From positions 1 to 64,000 of the forward strand of contig JAQXUQ010000016.1 in NCBI GenBank assembly GCA_029224465.1: 64,000 nt of DNA, written 5' to 3'. Shown one piece after another: positions 34,938 to 43,590 of the stretch (the first letter of the stretch is position 1; the number at the start of each line of letters is the position of its first letter). Made by a program: the position numbers and the translations under genes. The stretch comes from Bacillota bacterium (GTDB lineage: Bacteria > Bacillota > Clostridia > Lachnospirales > Lachnospiraceae). Below the pieces are notes generated by a model, which was given only the letters and a program-made list of their open reading frames with translations, was not told where the DNA came from and made no database searches.

Positions 34938-35026
34938 ACCTTCCGTAAAGTCATGCCGCGGATATCCTGAATGGGCAGCCGAGGCATGGGAAGCAATTTA
35001 ACATATGAATCACTAAAACGGAAGGT
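34938..35026 (+). promoter_or_regulatory. Structured leader that can hide the ribosome site
   Basis: ACCTTCCGT (34938-34946) is perfectly complementary to ACGGAAGGT (35018-35026), which contains the Shine-Dalgarno of the 76-residue gene. A nested CATGCC/GGCATG stem (34952-34957 with 34983-34988) lies inside. A TATAAT at 34931-34936 would start transcription within the left arm, so the outer stem may form only on read-through from the pilus operon. Confidence 0.45.
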
Positions 35027-35032
35027 AACAAT

Positions 35033-35263
35033 ATGGCGAATCCAATGGATATGATGAAAATGGCGCAGAGACTGCAGATTTTTTCTTCCCAGCATCCGCG
35101 GGCAATTGCTTTCCTGCGGGATACCGCGCAGAATGCGGTGCAGACCGGAACCGTCATCGAGATGAAGGTGACGACGCCGGACGGGCACGAACGGATCAGC
35201 AACATCAAGCTGACGCAGGAAGATCTTGAGACAATCGAAATCTTAAAGAACCTGAAAAAGTAA
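35033..35263 (+). CDS. Small conserved-looking protein of unknown function
   Basis: The 76-residue cytoplasmic protein is predicted to have a Met-rich amphipathic helix at the start (MANPMDMMKMAQRL), a second helix, a beta hairpin (EMKVTTPDGHERISN) and a C-terminal helix. ATG 35033 follows GGAAGGT. It lies between the pilus operon and a convergent lipoprotein gene. I do not recognise the family; the compact layout and good ribosome site support a real gene. Confidence 0.65.
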   Translation: MANPMDMMKMAQRLQIFSSQHPRAIAFLRDTAQNAVQTGTVIEMKVTTPDGHERISNIKLTQEDLETIEILKNLKK

Positions 35264-35283
35264 GGAAAAGCTGCAGCCTTCTC

Positions 35284-36303
35284 CTATTTCAGCTTCAGCG
35301 AAGTCAGATCCTGCATCTGATCATAGGATATATCTGTCAGCTTATTTCCGTTGACCATATCGGATAGTGACTGGTCATAAACCTTTTCATCTACGAGATA
35401 GGTGTCGCCGGGCGGTTCGATCGTCTCACTCTTTTCGGACTTTTCTTCTTCTGTACCGGCGGAGGTGGCGGCAGCAGCCGGTTCACTCCCGGCGGCGCCG
35501 GCTTCCGCCTGTTCCGCGCCAAGTGCCTGTGCGGCGTCCGCAGAGGTGCCGGCGGCAGCATCTGCACCGGAAGCTCCGGAACCGGCAGCGTCAGCAGATG
35601 CTGCGCTCCCTTCCGCCGAAGCCGGCGAGTCCGCGGCGTTTGTCAGAAGATAATTGTCTTTGGAAGTTCCGTCCGCGTCGTCCGGCAGGGAAAAGCCGGC
35701 ATAATAGTAGGTGTGTATCGTGATATCATTTTCAGTCCCGGTGGAAGCAGAGGTATTGTTTCCGCTTTTTCCCGAAGCTTTCCGGATCGCTTCTGCCGCA
35801 TCTCTGTACCCGGAAGCGTCTTTCATGACCGCGCCGACAGCGCTGGATTTACAGCCGCTGATGCGTGAAACTATCTGATAACAGATATTTTCCGTGCCGT
35901 AGGTACTGATGATCCGGTTTTGTTTTTCCGCGTAACTGATTTTTCCGTAAGATGAAAACGGCGCTTCTCCGATCTCGGATACTTCGCCGCTGTCCATATC
36001 GAGTGTAAACACATAGACGCCGTCTTCTCTGGCGTTTCCCGCGCTGATCAGAAGCTCCGGCACATTGTTGCCGTCAATATAGGCAAATGCGCCGCGCGCG
36101 CTCTTTCCCGCAAAATGCGGAATGAATTCGGACTGAAGGAATTTGTCATACGCGCTCTGCGCTGCATCCAGTACGTCTCCCGTAACCCTTTCATTTGTGC
36201 TTCCGCCGGGAGAGGAGGACTCTGTCCCGGCGCAGGCCGACAACATAAAAGGAAGCAGCAGAAGAAGAATCATATTCCGTTTTATGAAGCATTCGTTCAG
36301 CAA
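35284..36303 (-). CDS. Lipoprotein of unknown function with Ala/Ser/Glu-rich linker
   Basis: The 339-residue protein has a signal peptide with lipobox LSAC and then a Ser/Gly-rich tether. A globular domain (about residues 40-180) contains DGNNVPELLIS, a pattern seen in proteins that report calcium- or sugar-like ligands on the surface. An Ala/Ser/Glu low-complexity linker (about 220-300) leads to a short conserved-looking C-terminus. The start is TTG at 36303, supported by AAGGAGA; the later ATG at 36273 lacks a site. It is divergent from pflB. Confidence 0.7.
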   Translation of the reverse strand: MLNECFIKRNMILLLLLPFMLSACAGTESSSPGGSTNERVTGDVLDAAQSAYDKFLQSEFIPHFAGKSARGAFAYIDGNNVPELLISAGNAREDGVYVFTLDMDSGEVSEIGEAPFSSYGKISYAEKQNRIISTYGTENICYQIVSRISGCKSSAVGAVMKDASGYRDAAEAIRKASGKSGNNTSASTGTENDITIHTYYYAGFSLPDDADGTSKDNYLLTNAADSPASAEGSAASADAAGSGASGADAAAGTSADAAQALGAEQAEAGAAGSEPAAAATSAGTEEEKSEKSETIEPPGDTYLVDEKVYDQSLSDMVNGNKLTDISYDQMQDLTSLKLK

Positions 36304-36380
36304 AATATAGTCTCCTTATATACTGTATAGGATAACCGATTCAGGGTCCGGCATCAATGCAAAGACTGCAAGATTCGGGA

Positions 36381-36410
36381 TTGTAACACAGGTTACAGAC
36401 GTGATATACT
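36381..36410 (+). promoter_or_regulatory. pflB promoter with CRP/FNR-like inverted repeat
   Basis: TTGTAA (36381-36386) and TATACT (36405-36410) are 18 bp apart. The -35 is overlapped by TGTAAC-N4-GTTACA (36382-36397), a dyad with the N4 spacing of Crp/FNR-family sites. Its overlap with the -35 could mean activation or repression. Confidence 0.6.
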
Positions 36411-36437
36411 CCATGTCGTATGCTCGACCATGAAAGA

Positions 36438-36455
36438 CATACAACATGTTGTATG
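36438..36455 (+). promoter_or_regulatory. 18-bp perfect palindrome upstream of pflB
   Basis: CATACAACATGTTGTATG is exactly self-complementary and lies about 20 bp downstream of the predicted transcription start, 26 bp before the pflB ribosome site. Position and symmetry suggest a repressor operator. It does not match Rex or FNR consensus sites that I know. Confidence 0.7.
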
Positions 36456-36492
36456 AAGGAAAAATTATCTATCTGTGCAAAAGGAGGCTGCC

Positions 36493-38745
36493 ATGTTAGA
36501 GAACAAAGCTTATGAAGGCTTTGAAGGTCGCATCTGGAAACAGGAATGCAATGTCAGAGACTTCATTCAGAATAATTACACCCCTTATGACGGGGATGAA
36601 AGTTTCCTCGCAGGTCCTACAGAGGCCACGAATAAACTCTGGGGAAAGCTGCAGGAGCTGCAGAAAGAGGAAAGAGAGAAGGGCGGCGTGCTGGACGAGG
36701 AGACCGATGTTGTCTCCGGACTGACAGCTTACGGACCCGGCTACATTGATGAGAGCATGAAGGATCTCGAGCAGATTGTAGGTCTTCAGACAGACAAGCC
36801 GCTCAAGCGCGCGTTTATGCCTTACGGCGGCATCAAGATGGCGGAAGAGGCATGCGAGATGTATGGATACAAGCCGAATCCGCAGCTGCACAAGATTTTT
36901 ACAGAATATCATAAGACACACAATCAGGCGGTTTTTGATGCCTATACACCGGAGATGCGCGCTGCCAGACACAGTCACATCATTACGGGACTTCCGGACA
37001 CCTATGGCCGCGGACGTATTGTCGGTGACTACAGAAGAGTCGCCCTGTACGGTATCGACCAGCTGATCGCCTGGAAGGAACAGGATAAGGAATACTGCGG
37101 CGACGGAACCATGACCGATGATATCATCCGCCTGCGGGAAGAGCTCTCGGATCAGATCAAGGCTCTGCAGGATATGAAGACCATGGCTGCGGCGTACGGG
37201 TTTGATATTTCGAAGCCTGCGGCAAACGCGAAAGAAGCGGTGCAGTGGCTGTATTTCGGCTATCTTGCCGCAATCAAGACACAGAACGGCGCGGCGATGT
37301 CCGTCGGACGTATCTCCACGTTCCTCGACATTTATATGGAGCGTGACCTGAAGAACGGTGTTTTGACGGAGGAACAGGCGCAGGAACTGATCGACCATAT
37401 GGTCATGAAATTCCGTATGGTGAAGTTCGCGAGAATCCGTTCCTATAACGAGCTGTTTTCCGGCGATCCCGTGTGGGCGACACTCGAAGTCGCGGGTATC
37501 GGCATGGACGGCCGAAGCATGGTAACAAAGAATGATTACCGCTTCCTGCATACGCTTGAGAACATGGGACCGTCTCCGGAGCCGAACCTTACCGTTCTGT
37601 ACAGCTCAAAGCTGCCGTCTGCTTTCAAGAAATATGCCGCGAAGATCTCGATCACGACGTCTTCGATCCAGTATGAAAATGATGATGTCATGAAGCCTGT
37701 CTGGGGCGACGACTACTCGATCTGCTGCTGCGTATCGGCAACACAGACCGGCAAGGAGATGCAGTTCTTCGGCGCAAGAGCGAATCTCGCAAAGTGCCTT
37801 CTGTACGCAATCAACGGCGGTGTTGATGAGAAGAACGGAAAACAGGTAGGACCTGCTTATAGAAAAATCACCTTGGAATATCTTGATTATGATGAAGTCA
37901 TGGAGCGCTTTGACAAGATGATGGACTGGCTTGCCGGCCTGTATGTCAACATCCTGAACCTGATTCAGTACATGCACGACAAGTACTACTATGAAGCAGC
38001 CGAAATGGCTCTGATTGATACCGATGTCCGCAGAACCTTCGCGACCGGTATTGCGGGCTTCTCTCATGTGATTGACTCCCTCTCCGCGATCAAATACGCG
38101 AAGGTCAAGGTGATCCGCGATGAGAACGGCCTCGCGCAGGACTATGAGGTGGAAGGCGACTTCCCCAGATACGGCAATGATGATGACAGGGCGGACGAGA
38201 TCGGCGTGTGGCTCCTGCATGAGTTTATTTCCAAGATCAAGAAACACCATACGTACCGCAATTCGGAAGCGACGACTTCGATTCTGACGATTACATCGAA
38301 TGTTGTCTACGGCAAGTACACGGGTAATATGCCGGATGGAAGAAGAGCATGGACCCCGCTGTCACCCGGAGCGAACCCTTCCTATGGCGCAGAGAAAAAC
38401 GGGCTTCTGGCATCGCTGAACTCTCTGACGAAACTTCCGTACGAGTGGGCGCTGGACGGCATCTCCAATACGCAGACCATGAATCCTTCCGCGCTCGGAC
38501 ATGATGAGGAAGAGAGAAAGAATAATCTGGTCAGTGTTCTCGACGGATATTTTGATCAGGGCGCACACCATCTGAATGTCAATGTGTTCGGCAGGGAAAA
38601 ACTGATCGACGCGATGGAGCATCCGGAGAAACCCGAATACGCGAACTTCACGATCCGTGTATCCGGCTATGCGGTCAAGTTCATCAGCCTGACCAGAGAG
38701 CAGCAGGAAGACGTCATCGCGAGAACGTTCCACGATCACCTTTAA
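36493..38745 (+). CDS. pflB: Formate C-acetyltransferase (pyruvate formate-lyase)
   Basis: This 750-residue glycyl-radical enzyme converts pyruvate and CoA to acetyl-CoA and formate during anaerobic growth. The catalytic cysteine site reads YSICCCVSA, with three consecutive cysteines where E. coli has [14 protein letters not shown] follows. The radical glycine lies in RVSGYAV near the C-terminus. AAGGAGG at 36481-36487 fixes ATG 36493. The activating enzyme follows after 27 nt. Together with the PPi-PFK it points to a fermentative energy metabolism. Confidence 0.97.
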   Translation: MLENKAYEGFEGRIWKQECNVRDFIQNNYTPYDGDESFLAGPTEATNKLWGKLQELQKEEREKGGVLDEETDVVSGLTAYGPGYIDESMKDLEQIVGLQTDKPLKRAFMPYGGIKMAEEACEMYGYKPNPQLHKIFTEYHKTHNQAVFDAYTPEMRAARHSHIITGLPDTYGRGRIVGDYRRVALYGIDQLIAWKEQDKEYCGDGTMTDDIIRLREELSDQIKALQDMKTMAAAYGFDISKPAANAKEAVQWLYFGYLAAIKTQNGAAMSVGRISTFLDIYMERDLKNGVLTEEQAQELIDHMVMKFRMVKFARIRSYNELFSGDPVWATLEVAGIGMDGRSMVTKNDYRFLHTLENMGPSPEPNLTVLYSSKLPSAFKKYAAKISITTSSIQYENDDVMKPVWGDDYSICCCVSATQTGKEMQFFGARANLAKCLLYAINGGVDEKNGKQVGPAYRKITLEYLDYDEVMERFDKMMDWLAGLYVNILNLIQYMHDKYYYEAAEMALIDTDVRRTFATGIAGFSHVIDSLSAIKYAKVKVIRDENGLAQDYEVEGDFPRYGNDDDRADEIGVWLLHEFISKIKKHHTYRNSEATTSILTITSNVVYGKYTGNMPDGRRAWTPLSPGANPSYGAEKNGLLASLNSLTKLPYEWALDGISNTQTMNPSALGHDEEERKNNLVSVLDGYFDQGAHHLNVNVFGREKLIDAMEHPEKPEYANFTIRVSGYAVKFISLTREQQEDVIARTFHDHL

Positions 38746-38772
38746 TCAGCAGAAACAGGCGAAGGTAAGACA

Positions 38773-39540
38773 ATGACGAAAGGATATATCAATTCCATCG
38801 AAACCTTTGGCGCGGTTGACGGGCCGGGTGTACGCTTCGTTGTCTTTATGCAGGGCTGTGCGATGCGCTGCAAGTACTGCCATAACCCGGAGACCTGGAA
38901 GGTCGCCGGGCCGGCAGCGTCGCAGGGCGGACAAGGGCTGTCCGGGAATGAAGTTACCGTGCGGACACCGGAGGATGTATTTATGCAGGCCTGCCGGTAC
39001 CGCAGTTACTGGAAAAACGGCGGCGGCATCACGGTTTCCGGCGGCGAGGCGCTGCTGCAGATTGAATTTGTGACAGAGCTTTTTACACTCTGCCATGAGA
39101 AAGGCATTCACACAGCGCTTGATACATCCGGCAATCCGTTTACAAGAAGCGAGCCGTTCTTTTCAAAGTTTCGGAAGCTGATGGCTGTAACCGACCTGTT
39201 TATTCTGGATATCAAGCAGATCAACGGGGAAAAACATAAACAGCTGACCGGATGGGACAACAAGAATATCCTCGATATGGCCAGGTACTTGTCTGATAAC
39301 GGCAAGGATATGTGGATCCGGCATGTACTGGTGCCGGGCATCACGACGGATGAAGAAGATCTTAAAGAACTCCGGAAATTTCTGGACACGCTGCAGACAG
39401 TGCGCCGCGTGGAAGTGCTGCCGTACCATACGATGGGAATTACCAAGTACGAAAAGCTCGGTATTCCGTATCCGCTTCTTTCGGTGGCGCCGCCGACGGA
39501 GGAAGAGATTCAAAAGGCGGAACATATTTTGAAAGGGTAA
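38773..39540 (+). CDS. pflA: Pyruvate formate-lyase-activating enzyme
   Basis: This 255-residue radical-SAM activase installs the glycyl radical on pyruvate formate-lyase. The cluster motif CAMRCKYC (CxxxCxxC) follows FVVFMQGC. GGGITVSGGEALLQ is the SAM-binding GGE region, and DIKQINGEKHKQLTG and EVLPYH complete the family pattern. There is no extra ferredoxin domain, as expected for PflA rather than the longer glycyl-radical activases. It is co-transcribed with pflB and followed by a terminator. Confidence 0.96.
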   Translation: MTKGYINSIETFGAVDGPGVRFVVFMQGCAMRCKYCHNPETWKVAGPAASQGGQGLSGNEVTVRTPEDVFMQACRYRSYWKNGGGITVSGGEALLQIEFVTELFTLCHEKGIHTALDTSGNPFTRSEPFFSKFRKLMAVTDLFILDIKQINGEKHKQLTGWDNKNILDMARYLSDNGKDMWIRHVLVPGITTDEEDLKELRKFLDTLQTVRRVEVLPYHTMGITKYEKLGIPYPLLSVAPPTEEEIQKAEHILKG

Positions 39541-39596
39541 GCCAGGTACGGTTTTGTTTTTCCGGATTTTACCCGCGGCTGAATAAAAGATGATAA

Positions 39597-39651
39597 AGAA
39601 AAGGTGCAGAGGACATGGCATGGAAAATACCGTGTCTCCTGCACCTTTTGC
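39597..39651. terminator. Bidirectional terminator
   Basis: An 11-bp stem (AAAAGGTGCAG with CTGCACCTTTT, 39599-39609 with 39639-39649) lies between the convergent pflA and transporter genes, with A and T runs in its arms. Confidence 0.82.
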
Positions 39652-39664
39652 GTACAAGAAATGT

Positions 39665-40933
39665 TTAGTGCCAGACAAACCAGATGAAGAGATAGCCTGC
39701 CGTGACAGCGACCAGCGTGAAAGGAACGCCGATTCTTACGAATTCTTTCATCGAAACATCATGACCGTCTTTGAACAGAATTCCGATTGCCGTGATATTG
39801 GCGGACGCGCCGACCGGCGTCAGATTGCCGCCCAGCGTTGCCCCGGAAAGGAGACCGAAGTAAAGGAGATAGGGATCCATATTCATAGCGGCGGCAACGC
39901 CCTGAATAACAGGCAGCATCGTCGCGACATACGGAATATTGTCGATGAACGCGGAGATCGCGACGGAACCCCAGACGATGATCGAATACAGAAGGAACAG
40001 ATTGTTTCCGCCAACGCCCGCGATCCAGTCCGCGACATCATCGATGACACCGACGTTCCGGATACCGGCGATGACGATGAAAAGCGAAGCCAGAAGAACA
40101 ATTGTCTGCAGATCTACCGACTTCAGAGCATGCGCGGAATCCTGAAAGCTCTGATAATGCACCGCGTTCCTGATGATGCAGATCAGCGCGATGATACAGC
40201 AGATCACACCGTTGGTGATATCCGGCTTTCCGGGGATAAAAGAAGCAATAATCAGCGTTACAACGACCGCGAGCAGCATGACCGTCGGAAAATAATCTTC
40301 GACGGTTGTGAAGACGTCCGCGGAAACGGGTTGCTTTTCCCTGCGGAAGACCAGCATCATGACGGGAATCGTTGCGAGCGCGCCCAGTTCAACGGCGAAG
40401 AAGATGCCGGGCCTGCCGTTCAACCAGAAGAAATTCGTGAAATCCATCTTTGCGTAGGCACCCAGCATGATCGAAGTTGTATCTCCGACCAGCGTTGCGG
40501 CGCCCTGCAGATTGGAAGAAACTGCGATGGACAGGATCATCGGCACGGGGTTGATTTTCAGCTTCTTGCAGACGGCCATGCCGACCGGCGCGACCATGAG
40601 AACAGTTGCCACATTATCGATGAAAGCGGAAATAATCCCGGCGAAAAGGGACATGAAGATTGTAACCCACATGACGTTCGGGGCTTTGTCCAGAAGATAG
40701 TCGGCGATTTTGTTCGGCATTTTCGACTCGATGAAGAAGTCGACGACGACCATGGTGCCGGAAATCATCATGAGTACGTTCCAGTCGATGGCGGAGGGAA
40801 TGCCGGCAAGCGGAGATATACCTGCGGCGGCAAAGATGACCGCGGTGATCGCCGCGACGTAAGTGCGCCACTTCGGACGGATAATCATGATAGTGTACAT
40901 CGCTACAAAGAGGATAATTGCTGCAAGTTTCAA
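39665..40933 (-). CDS. ArsB/NhaD/SLC13-type ion transporter
   Basis: The 422-residue polytopic membrane protein has about 11 segments. The two-fold pseudo-repeats AFIDNVATVLMVAPV and AFIDNIPYVATMLPV, with SNLQGAATLVGD and GGNLTPVGASANI re-entrant loops, place it in the ArsB/NhaD/DASS ion-transporter superfamily. Substrate could be sodium/proton, arsenite or a dicarboxylate; the sequence does not decide. The start is TTG at 40933 with AGGAAAGGA upstream. A 470-codon plus-strand ORF lies opposite but is a shadow. Confidence 0.85.
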   Translation of the reverse strand: MKLAAIILFVAMYTIMIIRPKWRTYVAAITAVIFAAAGISPLAGIPSAIDWNVLMMISGTMVVVDFFIESKMPNKIADYLLDKAPNVMWVTIFMSLFAGIISAFIDNVATVLMVAPVGMAVCKKLKINPVPMILSIAVSSNLQGAATLVGDTTSIMLGAYAKMDFTNFFWLNGRPGIFFAVELGALATIPVMMLVFRREKQPVSADVFTTVEDYFPTVMLLAVVVTLIIASFIPGKPDITNGVICCIIALICIIRNAVHYQSFQDSAHALKSVDLQTIVLLASLFIVIAGIRNVGVIDDVADWIAGVGGNNLFLLYSIIVWGSVAISAFIDNIPYVATMLPVIQGVAAAMNMDPYLLYFGLLSGATLGGNLTPVGASANITAIGILFKDGHDVSMKEFVRIGVPFTLVAVTAGYLFIWFVWH

Positions 40934-41155
40934 ATCAAGGTCCTTTCCTGTGTATTATTCACTGCGGCGGGACTGGAAAATGCCCGCTGCGTAATGACAT
41001 AATTATATAAGGCAGCACAGGAAAAAACAAATTCAGCCGGTTCAAAATTTTGCGGATATTTTTGTTTTCCATTGCAGCATTTCTGCAGATATTACGTCTA
41101 TACAGGCAGAACGGATGACAAGCGGTCCCGTTCAAAGGGAAAGGCGCCTTGATTT

Positions 41156-41716
41156 ATGAATGATGAACAGATCGTAAATCTGTACTGGGCGCGGGATGAA
41201 GCCGCGATCAGGCAGACAAAAGACCAGTACGGAAGCTACCTTACAGTCATTGCCGCCAATGTTCTTTCAAACCGGCAGGACGAGGAGGAGTGCGTGAACG
41301 ACACGTATCTGCGTGCATGGAATTCCATGCCGTCGGACCGGCCGCGCAGCCTTGCGGCATATCTGGGCAGGATCACCAGAAATCTTGCCATCGATATGTA
41401 CAGAAAACGGCATACTGCAAAACGCGAAGGCAGCACTTACGAAGCTTCGCTCGAAGAGCTCGCGGAGTGTGTCGGGACGCAGGATCCTGCAGAAGCGCGG
41501 CTGGCCGCGGCTGCGCTTGGAGAAGCGATATCGGCTTATTTGCGCAGTCTCGATCAGCAGAAAAGGCAGATCTTCATCAGCCGGTATTTCTTTCTCGACA
41601 ATTGCGCGGATATCGCGGACAAGGCGGGAATCCCGGAAGGAAGCGTCCGCAGCATTCTCTCCAGAACGAGAAAAGGACTGAAAAATTATCTGGAAAAGGA
41701 GGGCTTCGTTATATGA
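41156..41716 (+). CDS. ECF-type RNA polymerase sigma factor
   Basis: The 186-residue sigma factor has region 2 (about residues 20-90, with DEEECVNDTYLRAWNSMP and LGRITRNLAIDMYRK) and region 4 (about 125-180, with FISRYFFLDNCADIADKAGIPEGSVRSILSRTRKGLK). Regions 1.2 and 3 are missing, as in ECF factors. Its stop overlaps the next start (ATATGA), so translation is coupled to the membrane protein that follows, the normal position for an anti-sigma factor. Confidence 0.92.
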   Translation: MNDEQIVNLYWARDEAAIRQTKDQYGSYLTVIAANVLSNRQDEEECVNDTYLRAWNSMPSDRPRSLAAYLGRITRNLAIDMYRKRHTAKREGSTYEASLEELAECVGTQDPAEARLAAAALGEAISAYLRSLDQQKRQIFISRYFFLDNCADIADKAGIPEGSVRSILSRTRKGLKNYLEKEGFVI

Positions 41717-42624
41717 AACAGGAGGGCGCAAGGCGCCTTTTGGATGCCGTCGGTGAGATTGATGAAGACCTGATCGAAGAAACCGCACGCTTCCGGCAGA
41801 GGTCGTCCGCACGGCAGATGTCACCACAAAAGCCCGGCAAAACTGCAAACAGGCGAAGAACTGTGACCATACTGGTTACACTTTCGGCAGCAGCACTGAT
41901 TGCGCTAACCGTCTTCCGGTTCACCGGAGAGTTTTCAAGACCAGCCGGAGTTTCTTCAGGAACCGCGCCGGCAGCCGCGGAGGAGGCGCCGGCATTCTAC
42001 GGAGCAGACACTTCCGGCGATGCCGCGATGAAAAAGAGCGCGGACAACACGCAGAAACCGGCCGCAGCATCTGCCGGGGCGCCGGAGTCCGCGGCTGCAG
42101 TCCGGCAGTATGAAATCCGCGCAGCGGATGATCAGAACGGGATAAGTAAGGCGTATCTTGTAGCATCATCCTTCGAAGGAACGGTCTCTTCCGAAACAGA
42201 CGGCAGCATGCAGGAAAGAGCTGCAGCCGAGGCAGCCGCTCTGAATACGGTTACTTTTCACGTGAGCGGGCTTCTTCTTCCAAATGGCAACACAGGTTCC
42301 TATCAGGTGCGCGTCATGGCGGAAAGCGGGGAGACGGTACAGGCGGTAGAAAACGGTGCGGCAGCCGAGAAAGAGAAATCCTATGAATTTTCAGCGGGGG
42401 GACAGAAATATCAGGCGCTGATCAGCGCGTCGTCCCTTTCGGAAAAGGCGGAAAGATTTACGGTGAAAGCGGGTAGTGATGCACTCAAGGACATCGTGAT
42501 TTATGTGCAGGACATCCGTGAAACCGATGAAAACGGAGAGAGGGCAGACAGCAGCATAACGTATCAGGACATTTTGTCCGACAGCGGTTTCTGGGAGACG
42601 TTATCCATCACAAAAGCGGAATAA
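41713..42624 (+). CDS. Membrane-anchored putative anti-sigma factor
   Basis: The 303-residue protein has a cytoplasmic N-terminus (about residues 1-50) with RRLLDAVGEIDEDLIEETARFR, a pattern of anti-sigma partners in Lachnospiraceae. One membrane segment (about 54-74), an Ala/Pro/Ser-rich linker and an extracytoplasmic beta-rich domain (about 130-300) follow. The ORF track hides it inside a longer frame starting at 41290. ATG 41713 overlapping the sigma stop is the natural start, and the ribosome site lies in the sigma coding end (AAAAGGAGGG). The function is inferred from position. Confidence 0.78.
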   Translation: MKQEGARRLLDAVGEIDEDLIEETARFRQRSSARQMSPQKPGKTANRRRTVTILVTLSAAALIALTVFRFTGEFSRPAGVSSGTAPAAAEEAPAFYGADTSGDAAMKKSADNTQKPAAASAGAPESAAAVRQYEIRAADDQNGISKAYLVASSFEGTVSSETDGSMQERAAAEAAALNTVTFHVSGLLLPNGNTGSYQVRVMAESGETVQAVENGAAAEKEKSYEFSAGGQKYQALISASSLSEKAERFTVKAGSDALKDIVIYVQDIRETDENGERADSSITYQDILSDSGFWETLSITKAE

Positions 42625-42651
42625 CAGCGACAGGAAAGGAGAAAACACAAG

Positions 42652-43425
42652 ATGAAGAAAAGAGTGATTGTAACAGCAATTCTGGCAGCAGTGGCGCTCG
42701 CAGCGGCAGGCTGCGCGGAGACGGCAGAGCAGGTGAAGGAATCCGGGGCTGCGATCACGGCGCAGGCGGCTTCTCCGGCAGACGCGCAGGTGTCCGGCAA
42801 TACCGTTACGGTGACCGCGAAAGGCTCGGTCAGGGAAACACCGGACATGGCGGCCATTTCGCTTGGCATCACCACGAACGAAAGTTCCGCGGAAAAAGCG
42901 CAGAAAAAGAATACCGAATCGGTCAACAAGGTCAAAGAGAAGCTGAAAGCTCTTGGCGTAGAGGAAAAGAGTCTTCAGACCAGCGGGTACGACATCTACC
43001 CGCAGTATGATTACAATTCGAATAAAATCACATCGTATCAGGTAACAACAACACTGACGGTTTCCGACCAGAAGATCGCGGATACCGGAAGGCTTATTAC
43101 TGAGGCGGTCGCTGCCGGCGCCAACAACATCAACAGCGTGACCTATACCTGCAGCACCTACGATGAGAAATATCAGGAAGCCCTGCAGGCGGCTGTCAGC
43201 GCCGCGAAGGAGAAGGCGCAGGTTCTTGCGGAAGCTGCCGGAAAGACGCTTGGAGAGCCGTCCGTTCTCGTTGAGGGTTATCAGGATACTTCCGCACAGT
43301 ATGATCCGACCGTCAGCGGGAAAACAATGGCCATGGCATCCGCGGAAGCCGAAGACAGCATGCAGATGGAGCCCGGCCAGATGAGTATCGACGCCAATGT
43401 AACCGTAACGTACAGCATGCAGTAA
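42652..43425 (+). CDS. SIMPL-domain (DUF541) lipoprotein
   Basis: The 257-residue lipoprotein has a signal peptide and lipobox AAGC, a short tether, then a SIMPL/DUF541 domain beginning VTVTAKGSVRETPDMAAISLGI and including TSGYDIYPQYDYNSNKITSYQ and VTVTYSMQ at the end. The family forms oligomeric periplasmic or surface assemblies of uncertain function. It lies 27 nt after the anti-sigma gene with a GGAAAGGAG site, so it is probably an output or component of the ECF system. Confidence 0.88.
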   Translation: MKKRVIVTAILAAVALAAAGCAETAEQVKESGAAITAQAASPADAQVSGNTVTVTAKGSVRETPDMAAISLGITTNESSAEKAQKKNTESVNKVKEKLKALGVEEKSLQTSGYDIYPQYDYNSNKITSYQVTTTLTVSDQKIADTGRLITEAVAAGANNINSVTYTCSTYDEKYQEALQAAVSAAKEKAQVLAEAAGKTLGEPSVLVEGYQDTSAQYDPTVSGKTMAMASAEAEDSMQMEPGQMSIDANVTVTYSMQ

Positions 43426-43442
43426 ATTCGATACATGAACGC

Positions 43443-43538
43443 AATGCAATACGAGGGCAGCCTGCAAATTTGTCCTGAATATTCATGCAGTTCGGAAGGT
43501 ATTGCATTAGAACGAAAAGTGCGTCCGTCGGACGCACC
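43443..43538. other. Cluster of nested inverted repeats downstream of the SIMPL gene
   Basis: AATGCAATAC (43443-43452) pairs perfectly with GTATTGCATT (43499-43508). Inside lies CTGCA/TGCAG (43462-43466 with 43486-43490). A separate perfect hairpin, GTGCGTCC-GTC-GGACGCAC, covers 43520-43538. Their order just before a terminator could mark a small RNA or a processed 3' end; no function is known. Confidence 0.5.
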
Positions 43539-43540
43539 GC

Positions 43541-43588
43541 GCAAAAGGAAAGGGGAGGCTGCAGATGCAGTCTCCCCTTTCTTTTGCA
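43541..43588. terminator. Bidirectional terminator
   Basis: A long stem formed by GCAAAAG-x-AAAGGGGAG and its complement CTCCCCTTT-x-TTTTGC lies between the convergent SIMPL and asnB genes, with A/T runs built into the arms. Confidence 0.85.
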
Positions 43589-43590
43589 GC

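Noticed and set aside
39590-41002. 470-codon plus-strand ORF
   Set aside because: Antisense to the ion transporter, whose membrane segments and motifs are clear. The translation is Asp/His/Arg-rich as expected of a shadow.
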